Source of the DNA: JACKAL01 sp964400355
GTDB lineage: Bacteria > Bdellovibrionota > Bdellovibrionia > Bdellovibrionales > JAGQZY01
Direction of reading: 5' to 3'
Assembly (NCBI GenBank): GCA_964400355.1
Contig: CAYNTO010000009.1
Coordinates: 53,818 to 117,817 of the forward strand
DNA: 64,000 nucleotides
Positions 15,564 to 24,757 of this stretch are shown here, piece after piece; within the stretch, counting starts at the first letter, position 1; every line of letters begins with the position of its first letter. A program made the position numbers and the translations under genes. Below the pieces are notes generated by a model, which saw only the letters and a program-made list of their open reading frames with translations, made no database searches and had not been told where the DNA came from.

Positions 15564-17393
15564 CTACTCCACTTCGATTTGCTGAAGCTTTTCTTCATAT
15601 TTACGCACCTCTTGTTGGCGGGACCACATAGAGGCATATTCTCCCTTGCGATCTAAAAGATCATTGTGCTTGCCGCGCTCCACGATTTGCCCGTCGTGCA
15701 ATACGATAATTTCGTCAGCATTGACCACCGTGGACAAGCGATGGGCGATAACGACGGTTGTGCGGTGAATTGATAGCTCGTGGAGCGATTGCTGGATCTC
15801 TTTTTCCTTGTGAGTGTCGAGAGCAGAGGTGGCTTCATCGAATATTAGTATTGGTGGATTCTTGAGGATAGTACGCGCGATAGCCACCCTCTGCTTTTCA
15901 CCACCTGAGAGTTTGAGTCCACGCTCCCCCACCGGAGTTTCGTATTTTTGAACCAATGAATCGACGAAATCGTGAATCTTTGCCATCTTTGATGCCGCAA
16001 TTACATCCTCCAGCGATGCTCCGGGCTTCCCGTAAGCAATATTGTAGCCAATGGAGTCGTTAAAGAGAACAGTGTCCTGAGGCACCACACCAATCTTCTC
16101 ACGCAAAGACTTCTGGCCGACGTCTTTAACATTTTGCCCATCAATTTTAATCTCGCCTTTTTGAATGTCGTAAAATCGAAATAGTAAGCGAGCAATTGTG
16201 GACTTTCCAGATCCACTCGCACCCACTATGGCTAAGGTGTGTCCCGCCGGTATTTTAAAACTCACGCCTTTTAAAATTTCTCGGTCCGGATTGTAACCAA
16301 AATGAACGTTGTCAAACTCAATCGCAGCTCCGGAGATAGACAGGGGCTTGGCGTCGGCTTTGTCGGCCACGTCGGAGTGGACTTGGATGAGCTCAAACAT
16401 CTTATCCATATCGATCAAACTGTTTTTGATTTCGCGATACACAAAGCCCAAGAAATTAAGCGGCAAATACAATTGAATTAGAAAAGTGTTGATCAATACA
16501 AAATCGCCAACGGTGTATTCACGATTCAATATTCCCTGACCTGTCATCCACATCACGGCAATCAGTCCTGCGCCGATAATAACCGCTTGAACTATATTAA
16601 GAAACGACAAACTCATTTGGCTAGTGATGGCGGCCCACTCATACTTGGCTAGTGATTCATCAAATCGCGTGTACTCATGTTCTTCATTGCCGAAGTATTT
16701 GACGGTTTCAAAATTAAGTAGGCTATCGATAGCCTTGGTGTTGGCGGAACTCTCCGCACTATTCATGGTTTTGCGAAACTTCGTACGCCACTCAGTCACC
16801 ACGATGGTCGACACTATATACAAAAAAATCGTCGAAAAGATAATTGCGCCGAATAACAGGTTAAAGTGGTAAATGACCGCTCCCGTAACGAGAATGATTT
16901 CCAGCAGTGTAGGAAGTATATTGAAGGTCATAAACTGGAGGACAAACTGGATACCGCGCGTCCCTCGTTCGATCACACGCGACAAACCGCCCGTTTGCCG
17001 CGACAAATGAAACTGCAGAGACAGAGCATGAAGATGTTTAAAAGTATTCAGCGCGATCGTGCGCTGGGCATGCTGGCCGACCTTTGCAAAAATATAATCG
17101 CGCAATTCGCCAAAGATCTGCACCATAATTCGTGCAACCCCGTAAGAGATAATAAATGCTAGTGGCAACGTCATGATGTCGAGCGGTTGCGAAAACGCAT
17201 CGACGGCCTGCTTCATCACAAATGGCACGTAAATATTGAGCACCTTCGCAATCACCAGAAAAAAAATGGCCGCGATGACTCGAACGCGCAAATCCCATCT
17301 GCCCTCCGGCCACAAATAGATTCCGAGGGTTTTCAGGGTTTTTAAATTTTGTGTTTTGTCACTATCACTATTGGGATTAAATCCTGGGGACAT
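15564..17393 (-). CDS. Atm1-type ABC exporter (fused membrane and ATPase domains)
   Basis: A 609-residue half-transporter: six membrane helices over residues 35-330, then the nucleotide-binding domain with Walker A GASGSGKS (391-398), signature LSGGEKQR and Walker B ILIFDEATSALD. The membrane-domain motifs DSLLNFETVKYFGNE and PLNFLGFVYREIKNSLIDMD are hallmarks of the Atm1/ABCB7/HMT1 group. These proteins move glutathione-linked sulfur or metal conjugates. It acts as a homodimer in the inner membrane. The thioredoxin gene lies 7 bases upstream on the same strand, suggesting a thiol-related operon. Confidence 0.9.
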   Translation of the reverse strand: MSPGFNPNSDSDKTQNLKTLKTLGIYLWPEGRWDLRVRVIAAIFFLVIAKVLNIYVPFVMKQAVDAFSQPLDIMTLPLAFIISYGVARIMVQIFGELRDYIFAKVGQHAQRTIALNTFKHLHALSLQFHLSRQTGGLSRVIERGTRGIQFVLQFMTFNILPTLLEIILVTGAVIYHFNLLFGAIIFSTIFLYIVSTIVVTEWRTKFRKTMNSAESSANTKAIDSLLNFETVKYFGNEEHEYTRFDESLAKYEWAAITSQMSLSFLNIVQAVIIGAGLIAVMWMTGQGILNREYTVGDFVLINTFLIQLYLPLNFLGFVYREIKNSLIDMDKMFELIQVHSDVADKADAKPLSISGAAIEFDNVHFGYNPDREILKGVSFKIPAGHTLAIVGASGSGKSTIARLLFRFYDIQKGEIKIDGQNVKDVGQKSLREKIGVVPQDTVLFNDSIGYNIAYGKPGASLEDVIAASKMAKIHDFVDSLVQKYETPVGERGLKLSGGEKQRVAIARTILKNPPILIFDEATSALDTHKEKEIQQSLHELSIHRTTVVIAHRLSTVVNADEIIVLHDGQIVERGKHNDLLDRKGEYASMWSRQQEVRKYEEKLQQIEVE

Positions 17394-17400
17394 CTACCCT

Positions 17401-17781
17401 TTACTCTTTCTGAGCGTTGCCGGCGTCTTCTTCGGCGATCTTTTTACGAACATCTTCCATGTCTAAGGCCGATGCTTTTTCGGCCAATTCGATGAGGGAC
17501 TTTTCATCCAAAGCACCGGGCTGGAAAAAAAGCTCAATTCCCTGACGTATGATCATAATGGTCGGAATACTGCGGATTTCAAAATAGGAGGCCAACTCTT
17601 GCTCTTTTTCTGTGTCGATTTTTCCAAATATAATTTTTGGAAACTTTTCCGATACGCGCTCGAATACAGGCGCAAACGATTTACACGGTCCGCACCATTC
17701 TGCCCAAAAATCGAGAATAATGACGTCGTTGTTTTCGTATGTGGATTTAAAATTGTCTTTTGTTATCGCGATAGATGCCAT
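17401..17781 (-). CDS. Thioredoxin
   Basis: From the ATG at 17781 the protein has 126 residues: a complete thioredoxin fold with the active site WAEWCGPC (Cys30 and Cys33) and the cis-proline in RSIPTIM. About 20 acidic and Lys residues extend the C-terminus. The start is uncertain. The frame stays open to a TTG at 17865 and an ATG at 17853, and an AAGGAG lies at 17871-17876, close to the TTG, whereas 17781 has no good site. It probably reduces cytosolic disulfides and is co-transcribed with the Atm1-type exporter. Confidence 0.85.
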   Translation of the reverse strand: MASIAITKDNFKSTYENNDVIILDFWAEWCGPCKSFAPVFERVSEKFPKIIFGKIDTEKEQELASYFEIRSIPTIMIIRQGIELFFQPGALDEKSLIELAEKASALDMEDVRKKIAEEDAGNAQKE

Positions 17782-17976
17782 GGCAGAATTAAATTCCCGA
17801 ATGGCAACAAAGTCAAAACCCAGCCTGTCAGGCAGCCCCTCGTATTTACGCATAAAAAAGCGCAAATACTCCTTAGGAGATCCACGAAAACTCCCTGTAA
17901 TTATTATTATTTAGGCCTGGTTTGGACCTGTTAGGGGACCAACAGATGACCACGCCTTAACCACTAGTAACTCCCT

Positions 17977-18039
17977 AATCTCTTATATACGCGTTTAGGA
18001 GCTAGATTCGCTAGGCACAGTTGGTGCTAAACACTAGTT
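17977..18039 (+). promoter_or_regulatory. Probable promoter and leader of the secreted operon
   Basis: AATCTCTTATATAC (17977-17990) holds a TATATA-type -10 element and is shared almost exactly with 37366-37378, ahead of the DEAD-box helicase. Downstream, GTTTAG and CTAAAC, roughly 30 bases apart, could close a leader hairpin before the ATG at 18040. No clear -35 element or ribosome binding site is seen. Confidence 0.4.
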
Positions 18040-19386
18040 ATGCTTAAAAAAATAAGTTTTCTATTCGCTGCAGTTTTTCTGGCATCCACATCATCCATGG
18101 CAGGGTCTCTTTACCCACTTCAAGAGTACGAACTCCTGGTGATTGAGAGCTTGCCTGAAGCCATGAATCTGGACATGACACTTTCCGAAATCGAGGCGGC
18201 CAAGGAGAACTCGCGATTGGCGTCTCTAAAGCGACGGCTCAACCAGTCGCTGTTCAAAAGAATCGCTCCACTACTGGCCAAAAATAATTTTTCTGATGGC
18301 TTTAATCTTTTGGAACTGCCGAAAATGCTCCCGCTTAAGGAAGTGATTGCCGACCTGAACTTGGGCGCAAGCAGTGGACCCAACCCCGCTCCAGCCGACT
18401 TTATTGTGGTCATTGCTCCTAAACTACCCGTCGATCTCGCGCAGCCCGCCTACAATCAGTATGCTAAATATTATCCCACCAACAAGGGCAACTTGGTCTC
18501 TTCACTCACCAACCGTGTCAATGCGCTCGTGTCCTATGAACAACGCCTCAATCATCGAATGATGGAAGGCGCTGAATTTTTGTTTCAACGCCAGTTTAAA
18601 AGCGGGGCCGCCAAACAGGGGTTCTTTGCCGGTGCTATGATTGCCATTCACGCGGAGGGCACAAACTCCTACGCCAAAGCAAAGTTGATGGTGGGTTTAC
18701 CGACAGATTTGGCATTGCCCTTCGAGCAGGCCAATGACCAGATCAAGCTCACTCAACTGTTACTGCCGCGAACACCCTATAGTGGATACGTCACGCGCAT
18801 GGAAAACCCCATCGTGATGGCGTCATTCGAACACTACCAATCTGGGCCCAATCCACTGCAACTTAAATTGGCGTTTGGTACCCTCGGGCCGATGGATTCC
18901 GGAAACGTTTGGAATGTTGGCAGCGCGCCCGGCGAGTCCACTGTGGCTCGTTGGTTCTCGTGGATGAATCCCTATAACGTGCCTCACTTTCGCGGTGAAA
19001 TTCGCTCTCTCGTGCAAAAAGAAATGCTCGGTTGGTTTGGCGGCGCCTCGGATTGGGTCAACGGCTTGCTCGCTACCAACTTTGACATTCAACTGAATCT
19101 CCACGAAGTGACGATCGATCTTTTAAAGTTAGAAATTACGGATGTTAAAATGACCGTGGCCCTTCCGTGGAAAGGTTCTGAGGAATTCCTGCCAACATTT
19201 CGCGTGGCGGAACCGGAGGAACAATTTAAAAACGAAGGCAATAAAGTCCTCAACGAGCAAAAAGCTAAAATTCAAAAACTTCTCGATAGCGGAATTCTCA
19301 TTATCGCCGACGAAGACGCTCAAAAATTGCTGATCAATACTATCAACGGATTACTCGCCGACAAAGAAACAGGAGCACAACAATGA
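18040..19386 (+). CDS. Secreted protein of unknown function, first gene of the PLD operon
   Basis: A 448-residue protein with a clear signal peptide (MLKKISFLFAAVFLASTSSMA, cleavage after AMA-like SMA). No known family is recognised. The mature part is mixed alpha/beta, with a middle region rich in Pro and Leu and a charged C-terminal helix (EEQFKNEGNKVLNEQKAKIQ). There are no Cys in the mature chain. Its last 4 bases overlap the phospholipase D-like gene, so the two proteins are translated together and probably act together in the periplasm or outside the cell. Confidence 0.75.
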   Translation: MLKKISFLFAAVFLASTSSMAGSLYPLQEYELLVIESLPEAMNLDMTLSEIEAAKENSRLASLKRRLNQSLFKRIAPLLAKNNFSDGFNLLELPKMLPLKEVIADLNLGASSGPNPAPADFIVVIAPKLPVDLAQPAYNQYAKYYPTNKGNLVSSLTNRVNALVSYEQRLNHRMMEGAEFLFQRQFKSGAAKQGFFAGAMIAIHAEGTNSYAKAKLMVGLPTDLALPFEQANDQIKLTQLLLPRTPYSGYVTRMENPIVMASFEHYQSGPNPLQLKLAFGTLGPMDSGNVWNVGSAPGESTVARWFSWMNPYNVPHFRGEIRSLVQKEMLGWFGGASDWVNGLLATNFDIQLNLHEVTIDLLKLEITDVKMTVALPWKGSEEFLPTFRVAEPEEQFKNEGNKVLNEQKAKIQKLLDSGILIIADEDAQKLLINTINGLLADKETGAQQ

Positions 19387-21803
19387 TTTTTCTTCGCTCT
19401 TTTATTGTACTAGCGATTCTTTCATCCACTTACGTGGCGCATGCAGATATCGAACTCTATAAGCGCAGTCTGGTGCGAGAAGAGCTGTTACAGACGAAAT
19501 ATAAACAATCGTATCTAGATATGATCGATATCAATCGTCGCGAGGCTATGCAATCATGGTTCCGACTGTTCTTCACTAACCTGGAAAACTCGAAAGCTTA
19601 CTTACAGGTTCAGTCGCGACTCAACCCCTACATTCTCAGCGAAGACCACAAAAACTTGGTGATCTATTACACGCTCACCGGTCAAAACGAAAATGCCGTT
19701 CAGGCTTTGGGATTGTATTCTCTGGCTGCGCTAACGCTTCTCGAAAATCACAGCATGGATCCGTTCACTCTCCACTACGATGGTCGCGCCGAAAATGTGT
19801 TGGCGGTAGTGACGAAGTACTCTCTAAAAGATATCGAAGACCAAGAAAAGTGTTTCAGCGGAATACTTAGTGGTGCAAAGCGCGGTTTCGACATCCAAAA
19901 GAGCCGCCTTTTGAACAAACTTGTAGCCACCTGTCTGCGCCAAAGTAATTTTGCATACGATCTCGCCCGTATGACCGAAGCTCTTACGCAGTCGTCCGAA
20001 TATCGTGGCGCTCCCCACGCCTATAGCTTCCAAGCTCCCGTGGATGGCAACTTGATTCAACTCTGGAATAAAGTTCCAACCAGCGAGTTCGCTATCGAAT
20101 TTTTAGGTAAGCAGCTATCCGCCATCCATAACAGCGTGAATACAATTATTAACAAAAAATATTCTGAAATGTCGGTGAACGACTTTAAACAAGTTATGAC
20201 AAGCGAAGAGCAAGCGTTATCCGAACTGTTCAAGCGCAGTGAGGGGTTTGCCACACGTGAAGGCCACTACTCATTGGGCCCCGTGAGCAACGGGCAGCAG
20301 GGTATCTATCAGCGCATATTAGAAAGCATCGACAAGGCCAAGGAGAGCGTATTTATCGACATCTTTTGGATGGGCGGATCTATAGGCGTTCAGTTGGCAA
20401 AAACATTGATTAAAAAAACCATCGAAAATCCACAGTTTCAAGTTGTGATCATTTCTGATGAAGAGAACAATTTTAGTTATGGTCCGCAGTTGAATGTGGC
20501 TTATAACTACATGCGCGCCTATTCCGAAAAATTTCCAAACAAATACTTTTACATCATGCCTGCCAACATCGATCTTAAGCGCACCTCGCTTCCGGAGTTC
20601 GTGGATCTCCTCTTTACGACAAGCGCAGTGAATTTAGCCAAAGAGAGTGACCAGTTGGATTCCTTGTACGCAGCAGATAAGTTCAATCTGATCGGTAAGT
20701 CAGACCATACCAAAGTGGTTGTCATTGATGGTAAAAACCCAGAAGTAGGAACAGCCTTTGTGGGCTCAAAAAACTGGACAGATTCGTCGGGCGGGATTGC
20801 AACTGACGAAGTGGCAGAAATCAATGGTCCCGCGGTTCCGGTAATTCTCAATAATTTTTACTACGATGTTTTGGAAGCCTTTATTCAGGAGAGCAAACGC
20901 AGTAGTTACGTCGCAGACCAAATCGCGGCGAAACTTTCCAATGAGACTTTCACCGACCAGCAACATGCAATACAAATGCTTCTTGAACCCATAGATATCA
21001 TGAAGCGTTGGAGCAAGGTTGATCCACAGAACATCCAGTTCCCCTACGTGGTCAAAGGTAGTGAGGTCATTACACCCGGGCAAAACAACATTTACGGAAC
21101 CGAAACATCCACTTTGGATCAGAACATCCACACCATTCTCCAGGCTCGCGAGCAAATCATTGTTGATGATCAATTTTTATATGATCCCTACGTAGTTCAA
21201 GCTCTTAAAGCCGCCATTGAGAAGCATCAAGTGAAAGTCTACATCATGCTTGAGCCACTCACCGCCGTCGGTAGTACTAGCAAAGTGATGGCGCACGTGC
21301 CGAACAATCTTTTTCTCCCTGAACTTGTGGCTGCTGGTGCTCAAGTCAAATGGAAAAAGGTACCGGGAGTTATGGAAAAGGCCATTCTCGCGGTTCAAGC
21401 CCAGTACAGCGAGAATCTGGCTCCAGAATTCCACTTAAAATCAATAACTGTAGACGGTGTGCGCGCCTCCGAATCCGAGATCTGCAACAACGACCAGCCG
21501 TCCATCAAACATCACAACACCATCCCCGCTCTTATCACCGGGTCCGCCAACAAAGATGTGATGACCATGACCGGAGGCTTTCGCGAGTACCAGGTTTTGA
21601 TCTACGGTGAGCAGGCTGTGATACGTCACGACTGTATCTTTTGGGCACGTTGGAACAATCCCAACGATTCGGTAGAGACCAATGGTCTCGACTTCGAAGT
21701 CCCGCCAGAAGCTAAACAAGCAGGTCTCGATGAGGAGAGCTTTCTGAGCGTGGTCAGAATGGTCTTCTTCTCTGGCTACAATTTTACGAAAGATTTCTTT
21801 TAA
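19383..21803 (+). CDS. Secreted phospholipase D-family protein
   Basis: 806 residues with a signal peptide ending near residue 21. The first 290 residues are helical and unrecognised. Two PLD catalytic repeats follow: HKD1 is His442-Lys444-Asp449 in HTKVVVID with GSKNW after it, and HKD2 is His684-Lys686-Asp691 in HLKSITVD. In the second repeat the usual GS-N strand (GSANK, 720-724) comes after an insert of about 25 residues that contains one Cys. Both motifs are complete, so phosphodiesterase or transphosphatidylase activity on phospholipids is expected outside the cytoplasm. It is much longer than typical two-HKD enzymes (about 450-500). Confidence 0.88.
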   Translation: MIFLRSFIVLAILSSTYVAHADIELYKRSLVREELLQTKYKQSYLDMIDINRREAMQSWFRLFFTNLENSKAYLQVQSRLNPYILSEDHKNLVIYYTLTGQNENAVQALGLYSLAALTLLENHSMDPFTLHYDGRAENVLAVVTKYSLKDIEDQEKCFSGILSGAKRGFDIQKSRLLNKLVATCLRQSNFAYDLARMTEALTQSSEYRGAPHAYSFQAPVDGNLIQLWNKVPTSEFAIEFLGKQLSAIHNSVNTIINKKYSEMSVNDFKQVMTSEEQALSELFKRSEGFATREGHYSLGPVSNGQQGIYQRILESIDKAKESVFIDIFWMGGSIGVQLAKTLIKKTIENPQFQVVIISDEENNFSYGPQLNVAYNYMRAYSEKFPNKYFYIMPANIDLKRTSLPEFVDLLFTTSAVNLAKESDQLDSLYAADKFNLIGKSDHTKVVVIDGKNPEVGTAFVGSKNWTDSSGGIATDEVAEINGPAVPVILNNFYYDVLEAFIQESKRSSYVADQIAAKLSNETFTDQQHAIQMLLEPIDIMKRWSKVDPQNIQFPYVVKGSEVITPGQNNIYGTETSTLDQNIHTILQAREQIIVDDQFLYDPYVVQALKAAIEKHQVKVYIMLEPLTAVGSTSKVMAHVPNNLFLPELVAAGAQVKWKKVPGVMEKAILAVQAQYSENLAPEFHLKSITVDGVRASESEICNNDQPSIKHHNTIPALITGSANKDVMTMTGGFREYQVLIYGEQAVIRHDCIFWARWNNPNDSVETNGLDFEVPPEAKQAGLDEESFLSVVRMVFFSGYNFTKDFF

Positions 21804-21830
21804 AAGGCGCCGAGCGCCTTTTGTACTTTT
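21802..21830 (+). terminator. Rho-independent terminator of the secreted operon
   Basis: AAAAGGCGC-CGA-GCGCCTTTT, a perfect 9-pair stem that begins in the stop codon of the PLD gene, followed by GTACTTTT. Confidence 0.8.
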
Positions 21831-21834
21831 ACCC

Positions 21835-22209
21835 ATGACTGAGTTTTCCAAAGCCGTGATCAGCGTCATTCGAAAAGTCCCCAAAGGCAAAGTGGCCACC
21901 TATGGCCAGATTGCCAAGCTTGCGGGTAAACCACACGCCGCCCGAGCCGTGTCGTGGATCCTGCACTCGAGTTCCTTAGCGCAAAAGTTGCCTTGGCAGA
22001 GAATTTTGAATGCGAAAGGGCAAATTGCATTTCCCAGAGACAGCCGGTTGTTTCAACGCCAATCCCGTCTGTTAAGAAAAGAGGGCGTGCGCTTTCTCGA
22101 TGACAACCAGGTTGATTTAAAAATTTGCCTTTGGAAACCGTCGAAAGCGTTGTTCGGTAGTAAAATGAAGACGCCCCACCAGCGCGTCCGTTCAAGTATT
22201 GCAGATTGA
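21835..22209 (+). CDS. Alkyltransferase-like protein (ATL)
   Basis: A 124-residue member of the O6-alkylguanine-DNA alkyltransferase fold. The active-site Cys is replaced by Trp: PWQRILN with Trp54, where true MGMT/Ogt proteins have PCHR. The DNA-binding helix and Arg finger (GQIAKLAGKPHAARAV) are kept. ATL proteins bind O6-alkylguanine without repairing it and hand the lesion to nucleotide excision repair. No ribosome binding site is visible, and the gene lies just after a strong terminator. Confidence 0.9.
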   Translation: MTEFSKAVISVIRKVPKGKVATYGQIAKLAGKPHAARAVSWILHSSSLAQKLPWQRILNAKGQIAFPRDSRLFQRQSRLLRKEGVRFLDDNQVDLKICLWKPSKALFGSKMKTPHQRVRSSIAD

Positions 22210-22228
22210 AAACGTGTTCAACGCCCCA

Positions 22229-23521
22229 TTAGACTTCGCGCAAATAGCCCCAATTGTGGAGTTTGTCGCTATCTTCCGCCCAACGGTCACCGATATCGGT
22301 GCGATAGTACATGTTAGGAATGAGAATGTTTTTGATCTTCCCATAGGCCTGCGCCTGAGCCTGCTTCATGGTTTGTCCAAGTCCGACCACCACCAGCACC
22401 ACACCAGAGGTGCCAGCCACCAACCATTGCCCGTCTTTTTGCTTTACATCTTCGATATGAATATTTTCGGTGATTGGTTTTTTAAACACAATAGTAGCAT
22501 TGCGCGAATAAGCGTCGAAAGTGTTTTCATCTTCAAAGGGAAATGGCGGCACCACTATGCGCACACCCACCTGGAAACCACTTTTGGTTCGCAGTTTTAC
22601 GTTTTTGCCGGCAGCGAGATCATAAAAAAATTCACCGATGGGATTTAAGATTCCCTCTTGCTGAATACTGATCGTTGGGTACCCGAACCGCGCCGTAAAT
22701 TCCAGTGGGTAAATGCCGTTGTGGTTAGCGATACAATTAAGATCGATGTAGCCCACATAACCTTCTTCGCGCAGTTTAGGTTCCATCTTTTTGAGAGTCA
22801 TGTTGAACATTTTATTTGGTCCACTCCAAAACATGGACGTGCCCATTTCACCCGTCGGCGGGCCCAAATTGCCGGGGAATAACTTTTTGTGCTCAAAGTT
22901 GATATTGATGGGATAAATAAATTCTTTGCCATTAAAGAAAGCGCCCACAGCCACCTCTACCCCGGTCACACGGCGCTGCAGCTGGAATTGCTTGATCTCC
23001 TTGAAGAACGCTTTTTTGTAGGCCTCGAGCATACGCACCACATCACTGCCGTCCTCTTCCTCGCCCACGAACAACAAACGTTTGATGTTTTGCGCCTCTC
23101 CGCTCGGCTTGATCACGTATTGGTCGGGATTGGCGCGCACGTGCTCGATGGCTTCGTCGAAGCTAAAGAAATCCTTATAGGGAATGATATTCACACCGGC
23201 TTTTTTGAGTTCTTCTTGGCCATAGGAACGATCATCTTCGAGCATATCGGTGTAGGCCGAACCGCCAATGACCAGCTTCCCCTTTTGGCGCAAGCCCTGC
23301 GCAATTTCACCGTGGCCCAACACATCGTCAAACACAATCACATCGGCCCAGTCCACGTGCGCTTCCCAGTTGTCGGTCTTTTTAACAAATCCGTCAGCGA
23401 TGTCCTGTTCGGTCTTGGCTCTAATGTAATAGAGCACATCATGCCCCTCTTTTACCACTTGCCAAGCAATATCGCCTATAAGACCTGACCAAGATACGAA
23501 TAAGAATTTCTTTTTTTCCAT
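22229..23521 (-). CDS. Diverged PurD-like ATP-grasp ligase
   Basis: 430 residues with the overall GAR-synthetase layout: an N-terminal Rossmann-like domain, an ATP-grasp centre (YVIKPSGEAQNIKRLLFVG) and a C-terminal domain with the GVRIVVPPFPF segment seen in PurD. Key PurD features are changed. The N-terminal GQGGREHAL is replaced by VSWSGLIGD, and the Mg-site EYNTRFGDPE becomes EFTARFGYPT. A true PurD is present at 53947, so this one probably joins different substrates. It stands alone, with no visible ribosome binding site. Confidence 0.7.
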   Translation of the reverse strand: MEKKKFLFVSWSGLIGDIAWQVVKEGHDVLYYIRAKTEQDIADGFVKKTDNWEAHVDWADVIVFDDVLGHGEIAQGLRQKGKLVIGGSAYTDMLEDDRSYGQEELKKAGVNIIPYKDFFSFDEAIEHVRANPDQYVIKPSGEAQNIKRLLFVGEEEDGSDVVRMLEAYKKAFFKEIKQFQLQRRVTGVEVAVGAFFNGKEFIYPININFEHKKLFPGNLGPPTGEMGTSMFWSGPNKMFNMTLKKMEPKLREEGYVGYIDLNCIANHNGIYPLEFTARFGYPTISIQQEGILNPIGEFFYDLAAGKNVKLRTKSGFQVGVRIVVPPFPFEDENTFDAYSRNATIVFKKPITENIHIEDVKQKDGQWLVAGTSGVVLVVVGLGQTMKQAQAQAYGKIKNILIPNMYYRTDIGDRWAEDSDKLHNWGYLREV

Positions 23522-23564
23522 ACAAGAAAGTTACAATGGTTTTGCTTCAACGCAAAGAAAAAAA

Positions 23565-24665
23565 TTAAGCGAGTACAGCCCAGCGAAGTTTCGCCGATTT
23601 CGAGCGTGGATTCTGAGACTGCTCTCGAAGTGAAGGGCGAACAATATCGGGAGACACTTGTGCGAATATTCCCTCGCGCTCATAAGCCTGAAATGTTTTT
23701 TTCACGCGGCGATCCTCTCCCGAATGAAAACTCAAAATGGCAACGCGACCACCTGGCTTGAGGATCTGCGGGAGATCGCCGAGAAAAGTCTCTAACACTC
23801 CCAGCTCATCATTTACCAGAATGCGAAACGCCTGAAACACACGGCGTATAGGCGTCGTCGACTCCCTCTCTCGCAACTTTGCACTCCACTTCGCCGTCAC
23901 GCGTTCCACGGAGCGCGCGACTGCCGTGGTGGTGCTGGGCTTGTCGCGGAACAACTGTTCCGCGATCTGGCGCGCGTGTGGCTCGTCTGCGAAATCGACC
24001 AGAATCTCCTCGATCTCTTGGCGATTCATCGAATTCATGTAATCGCTTGCGGACTTGCCGCGATTGGGATTCATGCGCAGATCAAATGGCGCTTCGACTT
24101 TGTAGGAGAATCCTCGCTCAGGAGTATCCATCTGCATCGACGATAGGCCTAAATCCGCTAGCACCATGTCGACACGGGGGTGCGACTGCTGGCGCAGAAA
24201 GCCTTTAGCATCGGAGAAATTGATGGCGCCCACGATCAATTGGCTCGACAATTGTTCGGCCACTATCCATTCCTCAAGGCGCGCTTGGGTTTTCGGTCTC
24301 TCAATTGGATCCTGATCCAGACCAATCACGATTCCTCCAGGAGATATTTTCCGCAAAATTTCGCGCGAGTGCCCACCATAACCCAATGTGGCGTCCAGCG
24401 CGACTTGTCCCGGTTTTGGCGCCAGTGCCGTCATGATCTCCGGAACAGCGATGGGAATATGAGTGCCGGCTGGAGTTTTGCCGCTGGCTATGATCTTTTC
24501 AACGTCACCCGCGTACTTTTCTGGCTGTAACTCTTTGTATTTTTCATGAAAACGACGAGGATGAGTTCCCTTGTAGCGCACGCGGCGTTTGGGCTTTACG
24601 CCCTCGGTCTGCGGGTCGGCCGAAGGCGGTTTGGGTTTTTGGCCGGGGTCATCATTCATTGTCAT
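23565..24665 (-). CDS. rsmH: 16S rRNA C1402 N4-methyltransferase RsmH
   Basis: 366 residues. The SAM site is ALDATLGYGGHS and the MraW hallmark motifs LADLGLSSMQ, GFSY and DFADEPHARQIA all follow, together with RVFQAFRILVNDELG. RsmH N4-methylates C1402 in the ribosomal P site. The protein has an extra 50 N-terminal residues that are Lys/Arg-rich (KPKRRVRYKGTHPRRFHEKY), which could add RNA contact. In most bacteria rsmH heads the division-and-wall cluster; here it stands alone. Confidence 0.93.
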   Translation of the reverse strand: MTMNDDPGQKPKPPSADPQTEGVKPKRRVRYKGTHPRRFHEKYKELQPEKYAGDVEKIIASGKTPAGTHIPIAVPEIMTALAPKPGQVALDATLGYGGHSREILRKISPGGIVIGLDQDPIERPKTQARLEEWIVAEQLSSQLIVGAINFSDAKGFLRQQSHPRVDMVLADLGLSSMQMDTPERGFSYKVEAPFDLRMNPNRGKSASDYMNSMNRQEIEEILVDFADEPHARQIAEQLFRDKPSTTTAVARSVERVTAKWSAKLRERESTTPIRRVFQAFRILVNDELGVLETFLGDLPQILKPGGRVAILSFHSGEDRRVKKTFQAYEREGIFAQVSPDIVRPSLREQSQNPRSKSAKLRWAVLA

Positions 24666-24757
24666 TGGACTAGCATTTCGCGTACAGTTTCACAAGAAGT
24701 TTGGATACAGCTTTGATCAGCGACTTCAACTCTAACTCTACTTTAGGAGCACGCCCT

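Noticed and set aside
22889..23488. Long plus-strand frame opposite the PurD-like gene
   Set aside because: Codon bias of the true gene leaves the opposite strand open; no start signals and no fold.
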